Assembly: GCA_016839665.1 (NCBI GenBank)
Contig: JAEOTU010000027.1
Span: 1-25,670 of the forward strand
Source: Candidatus Hodarchaeota archaeon
Lineage (GTDB): Archaea; Asgardarchaeota; Heimdallarchaeia; Hodarchaeales; Hodarchaeaceae
Length of the DNA: 25,670 nt
Direction: 5' to 3'
The position numbers were made by a program, and so were the translations under genes. The notes under the pieces were generated by a model. That model made no database searches. It saw only the letters and a list, made by a program, of their open reading frames with translations, and was not told the origin of the DNA. Below, in pieces: positions 14,326-21,306 of the stretch. Every line of letters begins with the position of its first letter. Positions within the stretch are counted from its first letter, which is position 1.

Positions 14326-15534
14326 ATGAATACAAACCTAAAAACCGAACAAAAACGGTTCTACTTAGCAACTGTTGACATTCTTCAAGGGGTGTCAATA
14401 TTCCTCATGGTTGTTGGACATGCTATGCTTTGGTGGGATCCTTCGATTGATACAAGATGGCCTGGAATTACACCGTTTGCGTTTGTATTCATTGGGATAG
14501 GATTACTGGCCCATCCTTGTTTTTTCTTCATTTATGGGTTTAATGTGGTAAATTCTCTCCTCAGAAAAGAAGAATCAGAACATCGTGAAACTAGACATCG
14601 TCTTTTAAAACGAACAATCATTTTTTTCTTAGTTGCAGAATTTTGTGAAGGATCTGCAGCATTAGTTAATTCTCCCGAGTATTTGGTTAATTTTCTTCTT
14701 ACATGGGAATTATTTCATATGTTTGCCCTTTCTACTCTTGTTCTTTTACTTGTGTTTGAAGTTGCTTGGCAGATAGATGTGAAAGGGTATGGTAACTTTA
14801 AACAAGTGATTTCAGTAATCTTGTTATCACTTTTATTATTAATAGTCATGACATTCTTGTTAATTCACGATTATTCAAACGATCTAGGGATTCAAACTTT
14901 TTATGTGAGTCTAGACATTAACTCAATTCTTCAGCGAGCATTGTTTGAGTATGGACAAAATCCTGTTATTCCTTTTCTCTCTTTTCCAATAGTTGGGGGT
15001 TTGCTTGCTTCAATTCTGGATCTACCTCATGAACAGGAAAATATTGTCTTAAAAAAAGCATATATGGTTTTAACGATTGGTTTTATCGTTTTGATCTCCG
15101 GTATTTCTTTATTGGGAATTGAAAGGTATGTTTCAACCCCAATGCTTTATCCCGCATCCTCATCCTTTGTGTTCATTGCGATAGGAGTCTTTTTACTAAT
15201 CACAACCATCTTGATCATCATGATTGATTTAAAATTATTGTATTCACCCAAAACAACCAACAAAGTATTTTTACCAGTGATTCTTATTAGTAAGATAAGT
15301 TTAACTATTTATATTGCTCATAATATCGCTTTTATTATTCCTGCTAAATCACAGCTTGTACAAGTATTAATTCCCTCCGAAACAGCGATAATCATTGCAG
15401 GAATCCTGTATTCTCTGTTTTTTGTATTTATCTCCTATTATTGGCAAAAAAGGAACTTCAAATATTCGCTAGAATGGATGATCGTGTTGTTTCAAGATTC
15501 ACAATGGAGGTGGTGGATTAAGAGGCCAGTTTAA
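14326..15534 (+). CDS. Polytopic membrane acyltransferase-like protein, copy 2 (tandem paralogue)
   Basis: A 402-residue paralogue of the preceding gene, collinear over its whole length with matching helices. The start 'TVDILQGVSIFLMVVGHAMLWW', the centre 'LFEYGQNP', 'GGLLASILDLPHEQEN', 'YVSTPMLYPASSSFVFIAIG', and the end 'ISKISLTIYIAHN' and 'WRWW' correspond one to one. Identity is high even at the DNA level in the middle third, which points to a fairly recent tandem duplication. Divergence concentrates in helices 1-3 and in the connecting loops, the likely substrate side. The pair is presumably co-transcribed (34-base gap). Function as for copy 1: acyltransferase-like, not proven. A T8 run at 15597-15604, about 63 bases beyond the stop, is a likely terminator. 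Confidence 0.7.
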   Translation: MNTNLKTEQKRFYLATVDILQGVSIFLMVVGHAMLWWDPSIDTRWPGITPFAFVFIGIGLLAHPCFFFIYGFNVVNSLLRKEESEHRETRHRLLKRTIIFFLVAEFCEGSAALVNSPEYLVNFLLTWELFHMFALSTLVLLLVFEVAWQIDVKGYGNFKQVISVILLSLLLLIVMTFLLIHDYSNDLGIQTFYVSLDINSILQRALFEYGQNPVIPFLSFPIVGGLLASILDLPHEQENIVLKKAYMVLTIGFIVLISGISLLGIERYVSTPMLYPASSSFVFIAIGVFLLITTILIIMIDLKLLYSPKTTNKVFLPVILISKISLTIYIAHNIAFIIPAKSQLVQVLIPSETAIIIAGILYSLFFVFISYYWQKRNFKYSLEWMIVLFQDSQWRWWIKRPV

Positions 15535-15549
15535 ACCATTGTATAATTT

Positions 15550-15969
15550 CTAGGAGCTATATGGGATACCAGTGGGAGCCATCTTAAAGTTAAGCGTTTT
15601 TTTTAAGAAAAGAAAAGATTTCTTGAAGAAGCCTAACCATTTATCCATATGGTTTCCTCTATACTCTTTAAATCCCAAGAAAAGGTAAAAATACTTACGC
15701 TCATCCTTTGGTGTAATTACTTCAATTCGGTGCCGGTTTTTGAAAATGACGACGTCTTCAACTACCTTCATTAGCGAGGTACCAATTCGATTTCTTTGGT
15801 ATTCCTTTTTAACTGCAATACTTATAACGAAAGCATGATATTCTTTAATAGTGAAAACAACTCCCCCCATTATTTCGCTGTTATCAGTTTTGGCTACTAG
15901 GCAAAGATGATGTCTTTTAAATCCGTGATAAAAATTTGGAATGTCAAATTGTTCGAAAATCCGAGTCAT
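15550..15969 (-). CDS. GNAT-family N-acetyltransferase with an uncertain start
   Basis: GNAT fold: 'IMGGVVFTIKEYHAFVISIAV' gives strands 3-4, 'KKEYQRNRIGTSLMKVVED' is the acetyl-CoA-binding motif (Q/R-x-x-x-I-G form), and 'YFYLFLGFKEY' is the C-terminal motif. The tail is basic with a repeated Phe-Leu-Lys pattern. The acetyl acceptor is unknown. The first ATG (15969) leaves the N-terminus short: the frame stays open upstream as far as a TAA at 16078-16080, and the ~36 extra codons read like a genuine first strand and helix ('VPKYRIGNLSSKSEFNE'). No ATG, GTG or TTG exists in that stretch, so translation may begin at a rare ATT/ATA codon, or the start has decayed and the gene is degenerating. 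It converges with the acyltransferase-like pair. Confidence 0.72.
   Translation of the reverse strand: MTRIFEQFDIPNFYHGFKRHHLCLVAKTDNSEIMGGVVFTIKEYHAFVISIAVKKEYQRNRIGTSLMKVVEDVVIFKNRHRIEVITPKDERKYFYLFLGFKEYRGNHMDKWLGFFKKSFLFLKKTLNFKMAPTGIPYSS
15597..15604 (+). terminator. T8 run downstream of the acyltransferase-like pair
   Basis: Eight T residues on the plus strand, 63 bases past the stop of copy 2, are the strongest U-tract in the region. They overlap the 3' end of the convergent GNAT gene. Confidence 0.4.
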
Positions 15970-16075
15970 CTCATTGAATTCGCTTTTAGAGCTTAAATTA
16001 CCAATGCGATATTTAGGTACATGGTTTATTTTGGAAATCTCCCTTTGAATCCTATCAATTGTTTCCCTAAGAATA

Positions 16076-16091
16076 ACTTATTTAAAATATT
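16076..16091 (+). promoter_or_regulatory. TATA-like box for the pyruvate-kinase-C-like gene
   Basis: TTATTTAAAATATTT about 65-79 bases before ATG 16155 is the most AT-rich, TATA-like element of the 15970-16154 gap. It implies a leader of roughly 40-50 bases. Confidence 0.35.
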
Positions 16092-16154
16092 TCCTTATGT
16101 ATTCCCTTTAGCTGGTAATTCTGAATATCGGTTAAAATTGAAAGTGGAAGAACA

Positions 16155-16730
16155 ATGAAATCTACGTATTTTGAAAAAAAAGGTAGAGAAAACACCCAAG
16201 AGGCTTTAAAACTTGCTTTAGAAGCTGCTAAAGAGTTGAACATAAACACGATTGTTGTTTCAAGCACTACTGGACAATCAGCTCTTGAAGCTATCAAAAT
16301 TTTTCATGAGGAATCATATCAAGTCATAATTGTTACTCATCAAGATGGATTTCATGAAATTGGGAATGAGTTACCTATTGAAATTATGGAAGATATCCTT
16401 CGAAGACGTCCCAACACCATTTTTCATACTGGTACACATGCTTTCGCTGGTTTGGAACGAAGTTTTCGTTTATCACAAGCCAAAACAATGTTACCTATTG
16501 AGATGATAGCTATAACGTTAAGACGTTGTTTTGGTGAAGGAACCAAAGTGACATTAGAAATAGCAATTATGGTATCTGATGCGGGTCTTGTGGACACTAC
16601 TTCTGAAATTATATGCGTTGCAGGAACAGGCAGAGGACTTGATACTGCATGGGTTATAAAGCCCTCCTATTCGCATAAGCTTTTTGATTTGAAAATGATA
16701 GTTCCTATATGCAAACCCAAGAATTTCTGA
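16155..16730 (+). CDS. Pyruvate kinase C-terminal (alpha/beta) domain-like protein
   Basis: A stand-alone 191-residue protein of the family annotated as pyruvate kinase alpha/beta domain, widespread in archaea and of unknown biochemical role. It has no catalytic barrel, so it is not a pyruvate kinase. Family marks seen: 'YFEKKGRENTQEALKLALEAA' start (split here by its helix), 'TIVVSSTTGQSALEA', 'VIIVTHQDGFHEIGNELP', 'TGTHAFAGLERSFR', 'PIEMIAITLRRCFGEGTKVT' and 'VAGTGRGLDTAWVIKP'. The repeated Thr/Ser-Gly turns line what is the effector (phosphate) pocket in pyruvate kinase, so binding of a phosphorylated ligand or nucleotide is likely but not proven. A perfect 7-base stem follows the stop before the next plus-strand gene. 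Confidence 0.8.
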   Translation: MKSTYFEKKGRENTQEALKLALEAAKELNINTIVVSSTTGQSALEAIKIFHEESYQVIIVTHQDGFHEIGNELPIEIMEDILRRRPNTIFHTGTHAFAGLERSFRLSQAKTMLPIEMIAITLRRCFGEGTKVTLEIAIMVSDAGLVDTTSEIICVAGTGRGLDTAWVIKPSYSHKLFDLKMIVPICKPKNF

Positions 16731-16745
16731 CTGCATTTTCTATTA

Positions 16746-16772
16746 AATGAGAGTTCCTTAGGTTTTCTCATT
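16746..16772 (+). terminator. Stem-loop between the PK-C-like and VLRF1 genes
   Basis: AATGAGA (16746-16752) and TCTCATT (16766-16772) form a perfect 7-base stem with a 13-base loop, 23 bases before the next ATG. No U-tract follows, so it may be a processing or attenuation site rather than a terminator. Confidence 0.3.
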
Positions 16773-16794
16773 CAAAAGGGAAAAAGACACCATA

Positions 16795-17535
16795 ATGAGT
16801 TCAATAAAGTTGAGATCTTCCCAATTTGTTCTCTCATATAACGATACAATTGATTTTCTAAAGATTTTAAAGCGATGTAATTTGAAATTTGAATATATTT
16901 CACAAAATCATGTATTCCAATGTACGAGTATGACGGCCGATTTTGAATGCAAGATACGCCTACCTACTATTTTTCACATATTAAATCACAAATGTTTAGA
17001 TGCAATACATTTAAGAGTTGCTTCTTCAGAAATTCCAACTTTTTTGATTCTCCTTATTCGAGCAGGGTATGCATCTATAGGTCTTAGCCAAAATGGCGTC
17101 ATTATCCACCATAAAGTTATCAAAAAGTATATGGTAAGAAAAAAGCAAGGAAAAGCGCAACTAACTTATCAGGCTTTAAAGGGAAAATCGAGAGGAGGAG
17201 CTAAACTGCGACTGTCCAGAACCCGAGAATTCTTTGAAGAAATAAATTCTAAACTCCAAGAATGGTATAAAACTAGAATGGATGTGGATTTGATCTTCTA
17301 CCAATGTTCTCCTCGGTTATGGAGTGAATTGTTCAAGGCCAAAACGAATCTTCCATTTGATAAGGCAGACCGAAGAATCCATCGAATCCCATTAACCACC
17401 AATAAACCAACATTTAGAGAACTAAAACGTATCAACTGGCTTTTATTACATGGTAGAATAGAAGTTAGAGCCCAAGAAAAAATAAAATCTACTGAAGGAT
17501 TCTTTGCACTGTTGCTAACGGATTTCTCCGAATAA
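16795..17535 (+). CDS. Stand-alone VLRF1 (Vms1/ANKZF1-like release factor) protein
   Basis: The C-terminal two thirds (~110-225) match the VLRF1 domain of yeast Vms1 and human ANKZF1, a relative of eRF1. In eukaryotes this domain frees nascent chains from tRNA on split, stalled large ribosomal subunits. Seen: 'KKYMVRKKQGKAQLTY' (111-125) with the Gly-x-x-Gln motif GKAQ, Q122 aligning with the catalytic Gln (GSQ in Vms1, GTAQ in ANKZF1); 'SRGGAKLRLSRTREFFEEI', the Ala-x-x-Arg helix; 'DLIFYQCSPRLWSELF'; and the hallmark end 'IHRIPLTTNKPTFRELKRI'. The N-terminal ~100 residues are a small alpha-beta domain. The zinc finger, ankyrin repeats and Cdc48-binding (VIM) segment of the eukaryotic proteins are absent. 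Family membership is strongly suggested by motifs; a role in ribosome rescue is inferred. Confidence 0.82.
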   Translation: MSSIKLRSSQFVLSYNDTIDFLKILKRCNLKFEYISQNHVFQCTSMTADFECKIRLPTIFHILNHKCLDAIHLRVASSEIPTFLILLIRAGYASIGLSQNGVIIHHKVIKKYMVRKKQGKAQLTYQALKGKSRGGAKLRLSRTREFFEEINSKLQEWYKTRMDVDLIFYQCSPRLWSELFKAKTNLPFDKADRRIHRIPLTTNKPTFRELKRINWLLLHGRIEVRAQEKIKSTEGFFALLLTDFSE

Positions 17536-17548
17536 TAGTATCAGTACC

Positions 17549-18517
17549 TTAATCATATTGCTGCATCATCATAAGAAGCTGAAATGTTGCGGCTTCTTTA
17601 CTTTTCATGGCTTCTTGCATATTTTCATTTGAATAGTCATGGAATCCTTTTCCACTTTTCACACCCAGATTTCCAGACGTTATCATCTCTGTTAAAAATG
17701 TGGGAGGAGTTACTGACCTATTTAAACTTGGATATAAATATCTGAGAACATTTTGAATTGTATCCAACCCCATTAAATCTACCATCTCAAACACTTTCAT
17801 CACAGGGAGTCGTAAACCTAATCCATACCGAACGGTAGTTTCTAAATCGGTAACATCCATCACTTCTTCTTCTACTAAGTACATTAACTCTCGAAATAAT
17901 GCGGCCTGTAAACGATTATGAACATACCCAGGAAGGTCTTTCTTAACTAAAACGGGACGTTTATTTACATTACTAAGAATTTCAATTATGGTTCGAACGG
18001 TACTATCCGAAGTGTCTTGACCTTTTACTACTTCTACCAGTGGCATAAGAATGGGTGGATTCATAAAGTGAGTACCAATACATAGGTCAGGTCGTCTCGT
18101 TACACGTGCAATCTCTGAAATACTCAGACCAGATGAGTTGGTGGCTAATATTGTTGAAGAAGGTGTAATTTCATCCAATTTTTGGAAAATTTTTTGCTTT
18201 AAATCGATTATTTCTGGAACAGCTTCTATTATAAGATGAGAATCAGCAATAGAATCGATATTAGTATCTAATTGGATCCGTTTACGAGCTAACTCTAGAT
18301 CAGTACTACTAAACAATCCAGTACTCTCAACTTTGGCGAAATCATTTTGCATACGGAGGTTCGCGTTCTCTAACTGGTCATCAGAAATATCATAAATCGT
18401 AAGCTCAAAGTCATTTTCCGCCCCAAAGATTGCGAACACCTCTGCAATTCCTGGACCCATGACTCCTGCACCTAGTATTCCTATTTTTTGTATTTCAGTC
18501 AAGTCTACTACTTCCAC
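17549..18517 (-). CDS. 3-hydroxyacyl-CoA dehydrogenase family protein
   Basis: NAD-dependent dehydrogenase of 322 residues: N-terminal Rossmann domain 'IGILGAGVMGPGIAEVF' (~12-28), 'ATNSSGLSISEIA', the catalytic-His segment 'GTHFMNPPILMPLVEVVKG' (usual form H-F-F-N-P), and the C-terminal helical domain starting 'DLPGYVHNRLQAALFREL' and ending 'GNLGVKSGKGFHDYSNE'. The family oxidises 3-hydroxyacyl-CoAs (beta-oxidation, HbdA-like) but also includes L-gulonate/lambda-crystallin-like enzymes acting on free hydroxyacids. It is the last gene of a three-gene operon, its GTG start lying 3 bases after the SDR stop. TTG 18502, with GGAAG in front, is an alternative start that removes five residues. Convergent with the VLRF1 gene, with 13 bases between them. 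Confidence 0.9.
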   Translation of the reverse strand: MEVVDLTEIQKIGILGAGVMGPGIAEVFAIFGAENDFELTIYDISDDQLENANLRMQNDFAKVESTGLFSSTDLELARKRIQLDTNIDSIADSHLIIEAVPEIIDLKQKIFQKLDEITPSSTILATNSSGLSISEIARVTRRPDLCIGTHFMNPPILMPLVEVVKGQDTSDSTVRTIIEILSNVNKRPVLVKKDLPGYVHNRLQAALFRELMYLVEEEVMDVTDLETTVRYGLGLRLPVMKVFEMVDLMGLDTIQNVLRYLYPSLNRSVTPPTFLTEMITSGNLGVKSGKGFHDYSNENMQEAMKSKEAATFQLLMMMQQYD

Positions 18518-18520
18518 AAA

Positions 18521-19480
18521 CTAGATTTGATAATGGCAATTCCCTTGAACTTCAGAAATAAAGTCTTTAACTAACTTTTCAGGTGAATAAACTGCTTTAA
18601 AGTTTAAATCCTTCCGTACCAATTTATCGTCACCTTCCATCATTGATAAGAATTTTAACAGGAAAGATAACTCAGGATCAGGCTCATATTCAATCTTTGC
18701 TTCCGGAATTTCGTGTCGGACTAGATTAGCTAATTCTTTGGCTGAAATCCAAAATCCATCGAGATTGTATGCCTGTTCGCTAATGCTTTCTTGCTTAAGT
18801 AAGCTACCCAATAAACTAGTGGCATCTTTGATATATAACATTGGGATGGTGATTTCAGGTTCTACATTACAAACCGCTTTCAATCCTTGGGCTGGATACT
18901 GGATAATATTATTAGCATATATTGTCATTCCTGTGCCTGTACGGCCAGGGCCAATGAGGGCGGGGAGTCTAAGAGTTACGAAGTTTACATTTTTGCGACG
19001 ATGGTAGAACTTTCCCAAGACTTCTGTACATACTTTTCCCACTCCATACATAGTTAATGGTTCCCGATAAGAAGTCTCTGTGATGGGAAGATCAACTCCT
19101 GGGCTATAAATCGCAGCACTACTTGCATAGATAACCTTGGAAACATTATAGAGATGAGCACATTCAAAAATATTAAATGAACCTTGGATATTAATTTTAA
19201 AAGCAGTTTCAGTCTGTTCTTCTGTGAATGGGGGCATCAAACTACCGAAGTGAAATATTGTATCTATTTGATTATTATGTTTGAAGATTGGGACAATTTC
19301 TGACCAATTTGAGAGGTCTCCTTGGAAAATCCAAACCTTCGAATTAGTTTCAATGTCCTTGATTCTCTTTTTGTTAATGAAATAATCAAAGAGTATCAGT
19401 TCTTCTTTCGTTGTTTCAAGTAAATGACGTGCTAAAAACGATCCCATGAATCCCGTACCCCCAGTAATAAGTGTTGCCAT
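18521..19480 (-). CDS. Extended SDR, L-threonine 3-dehydrogenase-like NAD-dependent epimerase/dehydratase
   Basis: A 319-residue extended short-chain dehydrogenase. The NAD site is 'TGGTGFMGSF' (6-15), followed by an acidic residue at the end of strand 2 (FD). Active-site Ser is in 'YASSAAIYSP' (118-127), and Y145/K149 form the 'YGVGK' motif. The C-terminal half ('CNVEPEITIPMLYIKDA', 'YNLDGFWISAKELANLVR', 'KIEYEPDPE', 'RKDLNF') tracks the SDR-type threonine dehydrogenases rather than sugar-nucleotide epimerases. The substrate could be threonine or another beta-hydroxy acid, so no symbol is given. It sits between the TPP enzyme (12-base gap) and the hydroxyacyl-CoA dehydrogenase (3-base gap), surely co-transcribed, which argues for a shared catabolic pathway. 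Confidence 0.88.
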   Translation of the reverse strand: MATLITGGTGFMGSFLARHLLETTKEELILFDYFINKKRIKDIETNSKVWIFQGDLSNWSEIVPIFKHNNQIDTIFHFGSLMPPFTEEQTETAFKINIQGSFNIFECAHLYNVSKVIYASSAAIYSPGVDLPITETSYREPLTMYGVGKVCTEVLGKFYHRRKNVNFVTLRLPALIGPGRTGTGMTIYANNIIQYPAQGLKAVCNVEPEITIPMLYIKDATSLLGSLLKQESISEQAYNLDGFWISAKELANLVRHEIPEAKIEYEPDPELSFLLKFLSMMEGDDKLVRKDLNFKAVYSPEKLVKDFISEVQGNCHYQI

Positions 19481-19492
19481 GATATCACAGTT

Positions 19493-21196
19493 TCATTGCC
19501 AATAGCTAGGATCTGCTCCTGCAGCTGCCCGTTGATTTAAAATGTTTGTTTCAAATTCGTCAATCCTAACATCCACTAACGCTACTTGTCCACTTCGACG
19601 AGCACGGTCTATAGCACCAGAAATATCTTCAGGACGGGTGACCAATTCTCCTTGAGCGCCAAGACTTTCAGCGAATTTAACATAATCAATCTGTTTATTC
19701 AAGTCACTACCAATTCGACGACCCCAAGATAAATCTTGATTATGAGCAATCATACCCCAAGCAGAGTCATTTTCAATGATAATAACAAGAGGGAGGTCGT
19801 ATCGAACAGCAGTGTCAATCTCCGCTCCATTAAATAGAAAACTCCCGTCTCCAGTCAAAACCATTATATTTCGATCAGGTTCAGCGAGTTTAGCTCCAAT
19901 CCCCATAGGTAATCCCCCACCCAGGTGGCCTGTTGGACCATGTGACATCATTATTTGTCCAGGATACTTGGATTTCAGAATTAATAGTGCCCAAACAGTA
20001 GTATCCCCACCATCTAGCAATAATCGAGTATCCTCATCTAAGAATGGTTGAATCTCCTTTGTAAGTCGTTGTGGTTTGATAGGAATTTCATTTGAATCAA
20101 CTGGTCCCATCAAAATGGATTCCAAGTCTATCCGATCCTGTTTTACCGATTTACTCCATTCTACATGTAAATTTTCCTTGGACGTTTCCTCTTTTAAAGC
20201 AAGCATCAATTTTTTAAGGAAAGGGTCGATAGAAGATGGAATTCCAAGCTCAAATGGCCGATTCTTTCCTATTACTCTCGAGTCAGGATCGACCCATATT
20301 ACTTTGACATCAGAACTATAAATATTAGAATTGGTTCCAAACCCTTGTAATTCCCCAAAAGTTACTCCTAGCACCAGTAAGACATCAGCTTTTTTTATAA
20401 GAATATTCTGGATTGCATTTCCAATTGAAAGAGGATGTAAATCTGGGATACACCCCTTACCTAGCTCATCGTGTACGACAGGGATCGATAGAAACTCAGC
20501 TACTCGTAACAAGCTTTCGGAGGCATTTCCCCAATAAACCCCGCTTCCTGCAATGATAATCGGGTTTTCTGCTGCAAGGAGTATCTTTGATGCTTTTTTG
20601 ACTAATATGGGATCAGGGTAAGTTTTTCCCTGGACACGATACTCTCGCGGTTTCCGTGAGAAGAAGAAATCTTCATCATTGGGTTCCCAAAGCAAAGTTT
20701 GAATATCTTGGGGAATATCTAATAACACGGGACCCATATTCTCTGTTGTAGCAGCTCTAAACGCTTCCTGAATATACTGAGGTATTCTAGCTGTTTCATG
20801 AATCATCTTTGCATACTTTGTGACATGTTTCGCAAGAGGCAGTTGATCGACTTCTTGATTCGCGTGTTTATCGAGATCACGTAAGGCACTATGACCTGTT
20901 AAAGCAATAACAGGGCTTCGGGCATAATATGCCGAAATCAGCGCTGGAAGGACATTAGCAAAACCTGGCCCTGCTGTTACTAAACAAACACCAGGAGTAC
21001 GAGTTGTTTTAGCCCACCCTTCAGCTGCATTTCCCGCAGCTTGTTCGTGCCTAGTTGTGATAATCTGAATACCCTCTTCTTCGAGAGATTTGTAAATAGG
21101 ATTGATATGTCCTCCACAAATCGAGAACACATATTGTACCCCTTCTTGGAGGAGACTTTTTGCGACTAACGATCCGCCCGACAAATTAACAGCCAT
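19493..21196 (-). CDS. Thiamine-diphosphate-dependent lyase/decarboxylase (acetolactate synthase superfamily; 2-hydroxyacyl-CoA lyase-like possibility)
   Basis: A 567-residue TPP enzyme with the three standard domains. The PYR domain has 'SICGGHINPIY' (H30) and the activating Glu in 'TTRHEQAAGNAAEGWAK' (E51), then 'GVCLVTAGPGFANVLPAL'. The middle domain begins near 'ILLAAENPIIIAGSG'. The PP domain has the Mg-TPP motif 'GDGSFLFNGAEIDTAV' (D450) with N476 in 'IIIENDSAWGM'. The superfamily includes acetolactate synthase, glyoxylate carboligase, oxalyl-CoA decarboxylase and 2-hydroxyacyl-CoA lyase. There is no acetolactate regulatory subunit or branched-chain gene nearby. The Gly-Gly-His turn is also seen in oxalyl-CoA decarboxylase/2-hydroxyacyl-CoA lyase relatives. 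With an aldehyde oxidoreductase divergent to it and two dehydrogenases downstream, an aldehyde-producing lyase is my preferred reading, unproven. Confidence 0.85.
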   Translation of the reverse strand: MAVNLSGGSLVAKSLLQEGVQYVFSICGGHINPIYKSLEEEGIQIITTRHEQAAGNAAEGWAKTTRTPGVCLVTAGPGFANVLPALISAYYARSPVIALTGHSALRDLDKHANQEVDQLPLAKHVTKYAKMIHETARIPQYIQEAFRAATTENMGPVLLDIPQDIQTLLWEPNDEDFFFSRKPREYRVQGKTYPDPILVKKASKILLAAENPIIIAGSGVYWGNASESLLRVAEFLSIPVVHDELGKGCIPDLHPLSIGNAIQNILIKKADVLLVLGVTFGELQGFGTNSNIYSSDVKVIWVDPDSRVIGKNRPFELGIPSSIDPFLKKLMLALKEETSKENLHVEWSKSVKQDRIDLESILMGPVDSNEIPIKPQRLTKEIQPFLDEDTRLLLDGGDTTVWALLILKSKYPGQIMMSHGPTGHLGGGLPMGIGAKLAEPDRNIMVLTGDGSFLFNGAEIDTAVRYDLPLVIIIENDSAWGMIAHNQDLSWGRRIGSDLNKQIDYVKFAESLGAQGELVTRPEDISGAIDRARRSGQVALVDVRIDEFETNILNQRAAAGADPSYWQ

Positions 21197-21306
21197 TATG
21201 TGACACCAAATAATGTTTTTGTCAAGATAGTCCTGTAAATTTGAATATTCTTACATCGCACTAAAAGTTTTATCAATGACACTTTCATTCTCTTTTCTGA
21301 ATTATA
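21197..21306. promoter_or_regulatory. Divergent promoter region, TPP-enzyme operon / aldehyde oxidoreductase
   Basis: The 110-base gap must hold both promoters. On the plus strand AAAAGTTTTAT (21264-21274) is a TATA candidate about 35 bases before ATG 21307; with no binding site in front of that ATG, a very short leader is likely. On the minus strand GGTG lies 10 bases before ATG 21196. Sharing so short a region suggests joint regulation. Confidence 0.4.
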
